From positions 186,001-250,000 of the forward strand of contig JAWZYV010013564.1 in assembly GCA_038373885.1 (NCBI GenBank): a stretch of 64,000 nt of DNA. The letters are read 5' to 3'. Source of the stretch: Cheiracanthium punctorium. Taxonomy: Eukaryota; Arthropoda; Arachnida; Araneae; Cheiracanthiidae. A program made the position numbers and the translations under genes. A model generated the notes under the pieces. The model was not told where the DNA came from. It ran no database searches and saw nothing but the letters and a program-made list of their open reading frames with translations. Below, piece after piece: positions 40,244 to 50,863 of the stretch; positions within the stretch are counted from its first letter, which is position 1; each line of letters opens with the position of its first letter.

Positions 40244-42883
40244 TTAACTATGATGTGTTCTTTTTTTTAATATCTTTGTGTATTGCTGTTGGATAAAGTC
40301 GAGATCGCTCTTTAAAAAATAATACACTCTCCCAGATCCTTTTGTTGTTGGAGGATTTACACAAGCTATGATGCTGCATATTGGGACAAAACAAATGTCT
40401 TCTGTAGAAGGCCAGTAAAAAGATGTAGCTGGGCCAGGAGGATGTAAGAATTTGACTTTAATATCACCTTCATCTTCATGTTTAGATAGAACTAAAGCAA
40501 AGAACCATTGATTTTCATAAAAACAAGCAATATAATTTTGAATCCCAATACTTGACATTTTTACTAAGGGTTGCACGCCTGAAAAGTAAAAGATGGTGCA
40601 GAAATTTTCATCATGGGTTATTCTTTTTGTCCCTAAGGCATCTTCTGAAATGGGTACAAAATGATGAAAATTGCGTGTACCAGGGACTGTTTTTGCCCTA
40701 GAGAAACGATCTTCTAACTGCTGGCGTGCTTTTAAAAATACTTCTTTTGCAATAAACCAGAACCGAATGCTTTCAATTTTATTCTTGCAAAAAGATACTA
40801 ATTTTTCTGCAGAATCAATCAAATCACCGGGACTCATTTGTAAGCTTGCTTTGGTAACTAAACGTTTAACAGTCCCACCAATACCATCGCAAGGAGACTT
40901 ACCATGGCTAGTAGCAAAAAACGTCCAAGTTGCAGACAAATCGAAGTCAGTTTTATGGTGACAAAGATTAATAAAATTTTTGCAGTTTTTATATTGTGCT
41001 GCACATCCATCACTGAAATAGTTAATTTTTTTTACACTTGGATATGACGTTTTCAGAAAATCTATGATCACCTTTTGTATTTCATAAACAAATGCTGTAT
41101 CATGTTCTAAATCATCAGATATTATGCATAAAGAAGTTACTATAAGATCTCCAGAAAGCCCATCCCGTGTATAAATTACTACTGGATGGAGAGAACAACT
41201 ATTATGTGTCCAATGGTATGACTGAACTTCATCTTGTATCACATAAGAATAATTTTCACTAAAGTCTAGAAGAGCTACAGCAGTGTCACTTTTCAAATTT
41301 TCTTTAATATCTTTTAAATACTTGGCTTGTGCTTTTGTGACATATGAGTGAGGCAAAAGCACTTCTAAACTTTGCATTAATGTTGTTAAGTATTCTTCAT
41401 AACTTACTGTGAACTGTACTTGTTGTGTTCTATCAGTTGATATCCAAGCGCTGTATGTAATTTCATCCATAGGATCCCACTCTTCAAATTTTCCAATTAT
41501 GAAATTTTTGAGATTTTCACTTGATGGGCACTGAGAACAGTGACGAAGCATACAGTCTCTATTATGTCTAGAGCATACTAATTGATCCATTAGCTCATTA
41601 TATGATTCTTCTATTGTGCATGCATGGAGCATTAGAATGACATTCTGATGAATACTGCAGACACAAACAGAATGTGTTCCAGAAGAGCCTGCAAGTACAC
41701 ACCATTTTGGTCTTAATATACAAAACTTGGAAAATCCTATTTTTAGATTAGGATATTCAGATTTAAAAGCTGAGTATAACTCATTTAAATTACCTAATAT
41801 TAATCTTTTTTGCATATATTCATTTTTTGAAATGCTTATTTTATCTTTTGATCCTGGCATAATTCGGGAATACTCGTCACTTTGATAAAAGTTTTTAACG
41901 GTGGTAATAATATTCTCATCAAGTGGATGCCCTTTTCTAGGTTCAGGCAAAGCTATTATACCTTTGTCTCTAAGGAGTTCTCGAGCTTTTCGTACAGTGT
42001 AATCACTTACATTAAAGACATCAAAAATTTTTTTTTTGCTCCATGAACCAGGAACGAGTGTTAAAACTTGTATTCTTTCTCTTTTTGTGATACATGTGTT
42101 AAGTTTCACTTTAATTAGTTCTATTAATTTATTCATATCATCAATCATCAGTGAAATATCTTTAGGAAGTTCAGGTGCATTCTTTTCAGGAATTTCCTGT
42201 TCTATTATCTTACTCATCTTCAATTTCAAAGTGCTGCACGCTGACTCAATTTTTCTTTTAGTATACACAGACTTGCTGTGTGAAGGTACTGCATGCAATT
42301 TCAATAGAGATTCACCTATGTTTTGTAATGATACATTAACATCTTCTAAAGCTTCTTGTTTTGAAATTGACGATTTCAAATTTGTGACAGTTTCATCACT
42401 GCCAGCTGATACTTTGTCACTGGTATCACTGCCGGTTGATACTTTGTCACTGGTATCACTGCCAGTTGATACTTTGTCATCAAGCTCAGAAATAAGTTTG
42501 TTTACCTTCTTCCTACAAAAACTACATATTTTTTGCCCAGGAATCGATTTTTCACAGTTTGGCAATTTGTTAATTACCTTCGATAAATTTAAATTAATGG
42601 TTCTCAAACATTTTTTTATTTTTCTTTTATGGCACTTAAATGGGTCAAAACATGATGTTTGGAGCTTTTCAAATTTATCCAAATAAAATAATTTGTGATG
42701 TTCACAAATATTAAGTAAAAGCTCTGATTGTACATTACTTCTTAAACTTATTAAATTCAAGTCCGAAGGGCTTAATAATGCAGTACTTGATACAGTTTCT
42801 ACTTGAGTATAAGTCTTTTTATGGCATTCAGTTCCATTTTCTTTTCCAATACTACAGCTCGTTTGGGAATGTTCTGCTGCCAT
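40244..42883 (-). CDS. Putative transposase, 879 residues, intact, family not recognised
   Basis: This is the only gene of the 6.1-kb transposon, so a transposase role is inferred from position. The N-terminal third has Cys/His pairs (residues ~60-120) and a 10-residue repeat DKVSTGSDTS three times (~136-165). Around 265-330 lies a helix-turn-helix-like region (GSWSKKKIFDVFNVSDYTVRKARELL) and then a Cys-rich stretch (CVCSIHQN...CSRHNRDCMLRHCSQC). The core has three acidic patches that could form a DDE/D triad: LLDFSENY (~540), YFSDGCAAQYKN (~622) and SHGKSPCDGIGGTVKR (~660). RNase H-fold transposases have such a layout, and related uncharacterised proteins exist in other invertebrates as I recall. 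The ATG at 42881-42883 has clean AT-rich flanks. No stops or frameshifts: possibly active. Confidence 0.85.
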   Translation of the reverse strand: MAAEHSQTSCSIGKENGTECHKKTYTQVETVSSTALLSPSDLNLISLRSNVQSELLLNICEHHKLFYLDKFEKLQTSCFDPFKCHKRKIKKCLRTINLNLSKVINKLPNCEKSIPGQKICSFCRKKVNKLISELDDKVSTGSDTSDKVSTGSDTSDKVSAGSDETVTNLKSSISKQEALEDVNVSLQNIGESLLKLHAVPSHSKSVYTKRKIESACSTLKLKMSKIIEQEIPEKNAPELPKDISLMIDDMNKLIELIKVKLNTCITKRERIQVLTLVPGSWSKKKIFDVFNVSDYTVRKARELLRDKGIIALPEPRKGHPLDENIITTVKNFYQSDEYSRIMPGSKDKISISKNEYMQKRLILGNLNELYSAFKSEYPNLKIGFSKFCILRPKWCVLAGSSGTHSVCVCSIHQNVILMLHACTIEESYNELMDQLVCSRHNRDCMLRHCSQCPSSENLKNFIIGKFEEWDPMDEITYSAWISTDRTQQVQFTVSYEEYLTTLMQSLEVLLPHSYVTKAQAKYLKDIKENLKSDTAVALLDFSENYSYVIQDEVQSYHWTHNSCSLHPVVIYTRDGLSGDLIVTSLCIISDDLEHDTAFVYEIQKVIIDFLKTSYPSVKKINYFSDGCAAQYKNCKNFINLCHHKTDFDLSATWTFFATSHGKSPCDGIGGTVKRLVTKASLQMSPGDLIDSAEKLVSFCKNKIESIRFWFIAKEVFLKARQQLEDRFSRAKTVPGTRNFHHFVPISEDALGTKRITHDENFCTIFYFSGVQPLVKMSSIGIQNYIACFYENQWFFALVLSKHEDEGDIKVKFLHPPGPATSFYWPSTEDICFVPICSIIACVNPPTTKGSGRVYYFLKSDLDFIQQQYTKILKKRTHHS

Positions 42884-44182
42884 ATTAAAAGGAACTGATA
42901 TTCAGTAGTAGTGCAAAAAAAAAAAACAGCAACATTCTAATTTAAAGTCTTTCAATTAGATAAACAAAAATGAGCTTACATATCAAGCTGAATAATTTAG
43001 CTTTAGATTATTGGTTTAACTCTTTAAAATAACTTCAACAATCCCAGAGAAAACCAAAAACAATTCCAAATTAATCAAAGAACATCTTCACTTAACCAAA
43101 GAAAGGCAAAACTGATTCCAATTCTCAAAGCATCTGACCAAGGAAGAGATATTCACACCTGCAAACAAGAGGATGACTCATTGGAAGAGGGAGTGGACCC
43201 CACCCCTTTACTATCCTACACTATTCAGTATCTCCCCCCTGCATCTTCTCATATTACACCAGCTCCTTACCATACAACAAACAGAAAGCATGTGATCTGA
43301 TCTAGTTACAGTCCATAAGCCTGTTGACTGAAAAGAGACTGTCATAGTTCTTTTAAACTGATGTAAAAATAAACAAAATTCTGATAAAAAACAAAACCTT
43401 TTTTTAAATTGTTTTAATTATAAATTAATAAATTTCATTTATAAATAAATAATTGTTTTATATATGAACAATACTATACAGATATGCCTTCTTCATGTCT
43501 CAGGCAATTTACCCCCCCCCCCCCAAATATATATATATATTACAAAATTGGCTGAGACAACATCTAAATTTGGAAATTTGCCAACCATGCAGCACATGAA
43601 TTTCACTATTTTTTTTTTTCTCTGCATGTTTCATTACTGTTACTAACCTTTCTTGAAAGTGCATAGTACAGCTTCTGAAGAGACATTCTAAAAAACTTTG
43701 AATCTCTAAATTAGGATAACTTAATTGCATAAAAATAACTTAAAAAGTTGCATCATTTCTGGAGAAAAACAAAAACAAAAACAGCCTGTTTCCACTTTTT
43801 CTCCCCAACCCCCATTTTTTTATTATTTGTTATTGACACACTCTTTTTCCTTTTTGCTTAAACTGATTTAAAAAAATACTGATTTAAACATTAATAAACT
43901 ATTTTAACTTGATTTCCAATGACACATTAAAAAATTTTCAATTAAATATAAATAAATACCAAATTTTTACCTGACAGATGAGGACATTCCTATTATAAAC
44001 AAAGCATTGTCTACATTAAAAAAGTAAAATTAAGTTATATTACTGCTCTAAAATAAGTCAGTATGAGGGTAATTTAACTTGAAGTTGACAATTAAAAAAA
44101 AAGGAAAACTTCCATGTTTTGACACATTTACTATATGTATATATTCAGATTTTGTTTAAAAAGTTTTATATTTTAAAAATAA

Positions 44183-44873
44183 AAAAAAATTAAATTTTAA
44201 GTAAAATAACTTTGGATCTCTAAACAACACATTAACTTTTAAATAAAATAAGCACCTTTTTAAATTAAATAAATAAAAAATTATTTTATAATAACATTTG
44301 TATGCAGCATAACATTTTAAGAAAAATCTTCAAAATATTTGGTTTTTAATTAAATTAACCTATTAGGACTTAAATACCCACCGTTTTTATTTTAAATTAT
44401 CTTACTTTATGCATTTACGTGTAAGTAAAAAAATAGTTTGCTTTGTTAAGAGCTACACCATTGTCTGAAACAGCTTTTGCAAAATTATTGTTTTTATGAA
44501 ATTTTTTTGAAAAAAACAAAGTTTATGAATTTTGGGGGGGTTCTGGTACTAAACAGGACTATCAAATTATTTTTTTCTATAATCTCCAAACCTTTGTGAA
44601 CATTTTAGTATAAATTTCGATTTAATATATTGAAAATAAAGAAAGTTATGATTTTTTATCTGAAAAACCACCATTAAAATAATTGTTTGCAAAAACGCCA
44701 TTTATGGTCACTTTCCCATTATTTTAATAATTTTTATCTTAAAAAGTATTAGAGATATTGAAGTAAAATTTTATATTGTTAGTTAGAACACTAATGGCTA
44801 CATTTATAAAAATTTTCAAAGAAATCTGAGACGGTGGGTGACATGGCCTGGTTGATTTGAAATGGAATGACCC
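44183..44873 (-). repeat. Right terminal inverted repeat of the unassigned transposon
   Basis: Inverse of 38765-39455, with sparse differences (for example TCTGAG for TCCGAG, and CTGGTACT for CCGGTACT). Sequence just inside (42900-44180) is AT-rich with no gene. Confidence 0.85.
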
Positions 44874-45161
44874 ATTGATTATTTAATAACTTTCTTATAT
44901 GCGGAGCACTAATTCTGTAATTCGGCATTCAACCAGCACTAATGTAGCACTAATTCTGTATGTATCGAAATTTGGTAAAAAATAATTTTTTCTGTATGTG
45001 GCCGGCCAGCTTGACGTCAAGATAGCCGGACCACATTGAATTGTGAATTACTCGCTTAAATAAGTAGCACTAATTCCGAGGTTCGAGCACTAATTAGCAC
45101 TAATTTTTTGTTATGTTTTTTTCCATTTTGCGGAATGTGGTCCGGCCAGCTTGACACACGT
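44874..45161 (-). repeat. Right outer end of the MULE TIR
   Basis: Completes the right array after the transposon: a last unit, a junction near 45016, the segment ATTGTGAATTACTCGC shared in inverse with the left end (24081-24096), and the tip ending in GCTTGACACACGT. TTCAGAGTC follows at 45162-45170. Confidence 0.88.
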
Positions 45162-45170
45162 TTCAGAGTC

Positions 45171-46099
45171 TGTAAAAAAAAGTGATATGTAAAATTATTT
45201 ATTTACATGCAAAATCTATGGTGGATTATAGGCCTTTGCAGATTATAGTGTTGCGAATTATAGGAAGTGTGCTGTAATTTATATTTTCAAAAGGGAGAGC
45301 TTTTTATGACTATTACTGAAACCTTTTTAGGGTGGGAGTGCCTATATGGCATAGGAGGAGGGGAATATGGACCACTGTATAATTTTTGTTATATAAAGGA
45401 GCTAATGCCTCGATCAATTCCACTCAATTTATTTTGACAAATTTCGTCATGAATCTCACCTTGGGGTACCCTATGTGTACATAATTAATTTTATAATAAG
45501 GTGCCTTAAAGATAATAGATGTGCCCTAAAAATTATTTACAAGTGCCCTTTTTGGATCCTAGAATGAACTCTGCAACTTCTCTGATGCATGCATTATTCA
45601 TTATCAGCATAACAGTTGGCCTGCCCAGTGAAAGAGGAAGAACTGTTTACTTTAAAAGAGAACAACGAACCTCTGTCTTTCTCCCTCCTCTACCATTGAC
45701 TTCCCAAACAGACGTTTATTTACTTAATGATATTCCTCTTTAAAATTAAAAACATTGATTTGTTTTATATTAAATCCTATGCTGTTATTTGGCTTCCGAA
45801 ATCATATGCCATACACATAGCATCACCGAAAGGTGGTTTTTTTTTTTTTTTTTTTTTTTTGTGTTTGTGTGTGTGTGTGTGGGGGGGGGGGGGGAATGCA
45901 TATACCATATTCTAAACTAAAAATAGCTATGTTTCTTTAAGTTTTGAAAGAAAAAAGGTTCTAGCATGAATGGTTTTCTAAACAAAGTTGGAGGGGCACA
46001 CAACCTCTGTCGGCCTCCCTCAATCTGCCCAACAATATGCTTATGTCTCAATTTAACAGTAAAATACTTTTAAACAGTCTATGAGAAGTAGGGAAAGGA
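45171..46099. other. AT-rich flank, low-complexity run, no gene
   Basis: Only short ORFs without motifs. A T run, (GT)n and a G run follow one another at 45836-45893. Confidence 0.4.
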
Positions 46100-47330
46100 G
46101 AGTTTTCTCAATCTATATATTATTTTGAAACATGTTTTTCTTTCGGCAACTAAATTGAGAGAACGGCTGGGTGTAAAAACTCGGTTGAGGTGTTTGAAGA
46201 AAGGTCTTGGTCTGTAGATGTGCCATCAAAAAAGAGAAAATCAGAAAAAGTCGAACGCTTTAGGCATGGCGGAACGGCAAAGGTGCAAATTTTCGCCATA
46301 GAAATAACATTGTGGCTTATTAACCCCATTGTTGGCAGACGATTGATATGCATAAGCTTCGTAAGGTTTGATTTATTTGGAAAAATATTTGTTAGAAATT
46401 GCATCCATTTGTAAATGTTGTGTGGCAAATGTGGAAACAGTATGTAGTGATAATAAATGTGTTGTTCTAAATTCTGATTAGAATAAGAGCAATTATGATT
46501 TAAAAAAAAGAAATTAAAACTGACTTCGAATTACTTCACCATAAAGAAAAATTAATCACATTCTAAATTAAAAGGCTTTGGCCAAATTCTCACGAAGTAT
46601 AGCAGATATTGCAAAATTTGAGTTCAGTCTTGGAGACTTATTTTTTGACGACAAACTTGGCGATAACTCGCCAAAACTGGTAATATTTCGCCATAGAAAT
46701 AACATTGTGGTTTATTAAAACTCATTGTTGGCAGCTAAAAACGGTTTCTTTATTTTGATGCTTTATAATTTATCTGTTAATCTGGAATGTGTTTTTACTG
46801 TATCCACTAATTTAGAGAATGGCTAGGTGTAAGAGAATTTTTAAAGTGTCTAAAAAAGGCCTTAGCCTGTAGATGTGTGATCAAAAGAGAAAAATAGAAA
46901 AAGTCGAACAGATCAAACACAGCGGAACGGCAAATGTGGAATTTTTCACCATAGAAATAACATTGTGGTTTATTAAATACATCTGGAAATCATAAAAGCT
47001 TTCTTTATTTTGGCGCTTTATCGCTTATTTCCTTAATTTTTTCTATATATTAATTTGAAACATGTTTTTCCGGTATCCACTAAATTGAAAGAACAGCTAT
47101 GTGTAGAAATTTGGTTGAGAGGTCTAAAAAAAGGTCTTGGTCCATAGATGTGTCATCTAAAGAAAAAAAATTTTAAAGTCGAAGGGATCAGGCGTAGCGG
47201 AACTTCAAATGTGCAATTTTTTGCCATAGAAATAACATTGTGGTTTATTAAATACATTTGGCTGTCATAAAAAGCCTTCTTTATTTTAGCGCTTTATCGC
47301 TTATTAGCACTAGGGTACTATTTCGTTCAC
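46100..47330. repeat. Diverged direct repeats with a ~275-bp period
   Basis: Landmarks recur in the same order: GAAACATGTTTTTC, CACTAAATTGAAAGAAC-like, AAGGTCTTGGTC-like, GCGGAACGGCAAA-like, and CCATAGAAATAACATTGTGG (near 46297, 46692, 46950 and 47226). The last two full units are 275 bp apart; the first pair is separated by extra sequence. It is not coding. Confidence 0.75.
46600..46700 (+). repeat. Segment resembling part of the gypsy-derived LTR
   Basis: GGAGACTTATTTTTTGACGACAAACTTGGCGATAACTCGCC-like sequence resembles 34570-34615 of the LTR (GAGGACTTATTTTTGGCGCC... GGCGATATTTCGCC). It may be an old relative of that LTR or of the surrounding repeats. Confidence 0.4.
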
Positions 47331-48719
47331 GCCCAGACTTTGTCTACTCTATTCTGTTGATATGATTTGTAGACAGGTTTTGTAGAGATGAACTATCACG
47401 GTGGAAATCTTTTTAAATGTGTTTGCCACATAACGCGGAAGGAGGGGGGGGGGGAGAATAAATCTGACAAGGTTTGCGATTTTTGATAATTGATCGCCAA
47501 GTTTGCGGAAAAAAAAACTTAAAAACCAAACCATGCCTGGAAATTGTTGTAAAATAGCTTTAGTAGGCAAATTTAATATAGATATTAATTCCAAAGATGA
47601 GTTTTATGCAACAAGAAAGACAAATATAGCACAATCATGGATTATGATGCTCATTCCGAACAGTATTTAAAATGGTGAAGTATAGTTGGAATATGCTTGG
47701 CGAAGATTGTAAAACAGTTTTAGCAGCTAAAGATTTCGATTCCAAAGAAGTGTTTTGTGGAACAAGGAAGAAAAATACGGCACGGCCATGAATAAAATAC
47801 ACTTTTCAATTTAATGAAACAAGGAAGAAAAATAGGGACGGCGCATGGATTATGATACGCTTTCAATATACAGCACTTTAGTGAGTACTTAAAATATGAC
47901 AGTGTTTCAGATTTTTTTCAAACTTTTCTCCATACAAATACATTGTGGTTTGTTAAGACATTGACGGCAGTTATAAACTCCTTCTTTAGTTAGCGATTTA
48001 TCTTTCATTTCTTTAATTTTTGAGTTTTCTGTCTGATACTGGATCTTTACCATCGAGGGCAGCTTGAGAAAAGGCAAATAAAGCAGGGAACGCGCGATCG
48101 CCATTTGGCTGATTAGATTTTTTTGTCTCTTGCAGAATTCCGAAAATTTTCACTATTTTCGCTTCATACTTTTGCCGTTTACCTTTCTGCGCCCGTATTT
48201 TCTCATGGAATGTTGTATGTCACTCTTTCAATGGTTAGATCAAAGATTGCTGTGGCAGTCAAGATCATTTAAGAAAACTGACCTGGACGTTTCGTGGTCG
48301 ATGACTTTACTCAAAATATCGTCTTCAACGAAATGCTCAATTAGAATTTGTAACTGTATTTGTTCATTCGTCATTTAATATCTACTTTTTTTTTTTACTT
48401 AATAAAGATAGTTAAAAACAAATTTTAAAGATTTCAATCATTTCATCGTTATTGTACAGTTGCTAAGAACTGGCGTGAAACCTGTTGTTTGCTTTCTGTC
48501 AAGTCATGTTCCATCTGCGTCGCTCTTTGATTTTTTCTGTTAGTTTTGTTCAAGACCTTGGTGACATTCTTGATCGTTCCCATTTATTTTTGAATATTGC
48601 AGTCAATAAAGTGATTGTCGAATTCGACGGGTTCCAGCTAGTCTAACACTATCTTAGAACTGAATTTTGGAATTGGATTTAAGCCATTATTAGTTAAAAT
48701 TACAACTGCATTGTGCTTA
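47331..48719. other. No supported gene; weak internal direct repeats
   Basis: Segments with GGAACAAGGAAGAAAAATA-type sequence recur near 47600, 47760 and 47820, suggesting more diverged tandem repeats. The end (48520-48650), with AATAAAGTGATTGTCG, could be an LTR end, but no partner is visible. Confidence 0.35.
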
Positions 48720-49047
48720 AAATGGAAGGTACTCAGTTTGAAAACCTGCATGAAGAAAATATTTTGAATTTTTGGTAATTGATGATAAGTCACAAATTGT
48801 TAATCACTTGACCAGTGCTGAAATTATTTCCTATGTTTCAAAACAAAAGGAAATCAATTCTGAAACAGAATAAAATGCTGGAGAGAAAGCTGAAACACTT
48901 TCAGAATCTGAAGAAATTTCCATAAGAGATCAATATTTTAAATTCCTAGAAACACAAAACTGTGTAACCGAAGTAAAATTATTACCAGTTCACAGGCTGC
49001 AAGAAAAGTTATTTGTTGAGAGACTGCGAATTCTAAAACAAATCAAA
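48720..49047 (+). pseudogene. Tigger/jerky-type transposase C-terminal fragment
   Basis: With frameshifts and a stop, the plus strand yields DDKSQIVNHLTSAEIISYVSKQKE...GEKAETLSESEEISIRDQ and then a helical tail. This resembles the variable C-terminal region after the CENP-B/DDE core in pogo/Tigger proteins. No catalytic part is present, so the call is tentative. Confidence 0.4.
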
Positions 49048-49081
49048 ATTAATATATTGTTTAACAAATAAACTTTTATGC

Positions 49082-49412
49082 TAAAATTTTTTATTTGGGA
49101 ATACCTTATTCCCCCGTACACGATATATATTTCGGTTACACACATAACCATCTTCAGTCGTTTCTGGATCTCTCACTAATGGCGGCTTCTTTTTATATCT
49201 TCTTCGTTCTTCTTCTTGAAAGTTCGATGCATGACGTCATCCCATTCAATGGGATGACGTCATGCATCGAACTTTCAAGAAGAAGAACGAAGAAGATATA
49301 AAAAGAAGCCGCCATTAGTGAGAGATCCAGAAACGACTGAAGATGGTTATGTGTGTAACCGAAATATATATCGTGTACGGGGGAATAAGGTATTCCCAAA
49401 TAAAAAATTTTA
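49082..49412. repeat. Perfect long palindrome, 165-bp arms, one-base centre
   Basis: The arms are inverse copies about C49247 (CCCATTCAATGGG). The two strands give the same 68-codon frame except at the centre. The outer part of each arm has a CTGAAGA-GGTTA...TAACC-GAAA arrangement (49337-49364 on plus; the mirror image on minus). Confidence 0.92.
49337..49372 (+). ncRNA. Hammerhead-ribozyme-like core (candidate), mirrored on the minus strand
   Basis: CTGAAGA fits the CUGANGA box. GGTTA and TAACC form stem II with a 6-base loop, then GAAA follows, then TATATATC, which could give a 2-bp stem III and a UC cleavage site. A matching stem I was not found in the flanks, so activity is unproven. The minus-strand mirror image lies at about 49122-49157. 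Confidence 0.35.
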
Positions 49413-49744
49413 ACTAATTAATCCGCCGTATTAAATAATGTTATATATGTTTTTATTAAACTTTTATGCTTTTGGTAATTTCAATTTATTTATTTTTTCT
49501 GTAAATAAAATTGCATTTTGTTTTTTAAAGTAGTATTTGTATTTAAAAATTATTTTTAAGCATTATATTTATGTGTTCCAGCTATATTTTAATATGTTTA
49601 CTAGGGAAGTTTAATGATATAAGTGAATGATCCATATAATGCAAAACCTTGTGTTTCGAGGTTTGTGTTATAAAGATCTTCTACTGTATTAATATTTTGT
49701 GTGTACATCAAATTTTAATAATGTAAGAAATGTATTTGCAATAG

Positions 49745-49862
49745 CCATTAACAAATGGCGCTATAATCGCAAGCCTCTGTATTCTCCCGATCTAACTCCT
49801 TGTGACTACATGCTGAGTGGCACACTTAAAGAATGTCTATCGAACCATTCAAAAGAATGACT
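49745..49862 (+). pseudogene. mariner-type transposase fragment
   Basis: The frame KPLYSPDLTPCDYMLSGTLKECLS matches the YSPDLAPCDYHLF region with the third catalytic Asp in mariner transposases. Flanks are decayed; about 35 codons remain. Confidence 0.7.
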
Positions 49863-50832
49863 ATACTTATACATAGAGGTCTGCACCACACCGCTGGGCA
49901 TTGGTAACACGCTGCTGCCACCGAAGTCTAAGCCAGTGCGTTGGCAAACTCTACCGTGAAAAATTATATTAAACTATTCAACAAACAAAAATTTTAAAAT
50001 TGGAAGTCATTGACTGATTAAATAGTTACTTGATTTTTGTCTGTAGAACAAAGTTTAAGCAGAGTTGAAGTTCATTCCATTTAAATGCACAGTAGAAGTC
50101 TTTGGTTTGAATATGTGTTTAGACAAGAAAGAGAAAGTAGGTCTTTTCTGTAGTTTATTGAAACAGAGATGACGGTGATAGACTTACACAAGGCACATGA
50201 GATGAAGGCAACACAATAAACAGCATTCACTCAGTAGCACAAAAAACAAGCTTTCTAGAAGACAAGTCATCATCGGCAATCTATTCAGATTCAAAAAACA
50301 CATCACACTGAATCGCCTGGATACATCAGCACGGATCCCAGATCCGATTCTAGTTGAATCACATCTGTTGAACCATACGGTTCATGGCTCAATCTCTTAT
50401 TACACACATCACAGCAGCCGCAGGAGGAGCTTTCAGAGAGACAGAACAGCCACTGAAAAGTGACTTTGTGATGCCTTTTTATATCTGCCAGTTAGTGCGA
50501 GACTACGATAGATATTTGCATAGGAAAAAAAAAAAGAGTTATTTTATGCAAATTAGAAACAGCGCCATGTATCGGCGAGAAATGTAAACTTTTTATTACG
50601 GCATAAAGATATGACGATGTTTACACCGCCATTTTCAAATGTAAGTTAACTTACGTTTTCACTTAGAAAACTTTTAAAGGAGTTTACAAAAGTTTCGTTT
50701 TTCACTTTAGAAAATTTAGAGATAAAATGTCATGGAAATAAAAGGTAAGTAAAGAAATAGCGTTTTTTCCTAACACACCGTACAATTGGCTTCAAAACTT
50801 TTTTAAAAAATTGAACCTAAACTTTCATCTGC

Positions 50833-50863
<31 letters not shown>

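Larger units (their letters stand above)
38765..44873 (-). mobile_element. TIR DNA transposon of unassigned superfamily, 6109 bp, 4-bp target duplication
   Basis: It begins GGGTCATTCCATTTCAAATC and ends with the inverse. ATTG flanks both ends (38761-38764, 44874-44877), and ACATTGATTATTTAATAAC in sister units gives the empty site. The terminal repeats are about 690 bp each with few mismatches. It holds one large intact ORF. The long TIRs and 4-bp duplication would suit a Sola-like or comparable superfamily, but I cannot confirm that from sequence alone. Confidence 0.9.
49069..49470 (+). mobile_element. Insertion carrying a 331-bp perfect palindrome, flanked by a 14-bp duplication
   Basis: TAAACTTTTATGCT occurs at 49069-49082 and 49457-49470 and brackets the palindrome plus a 44-bp tail. 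A duplication of that length points to retroposition (LINE- or Penelope-type), not to a classical DNA transposon. No protein is encoded. Confidence 0.65.

Noticed and set aside
42036..42686. 216-codon plus-strand ORF
   Set aside because: Antisense to the intact 879-residue protein; no motif of its own.
48520..48660. Solo LTR end (AATAAAGTGATTGTCG...)
   Set aside because: No partner, no TG start, no target duplication could be found.
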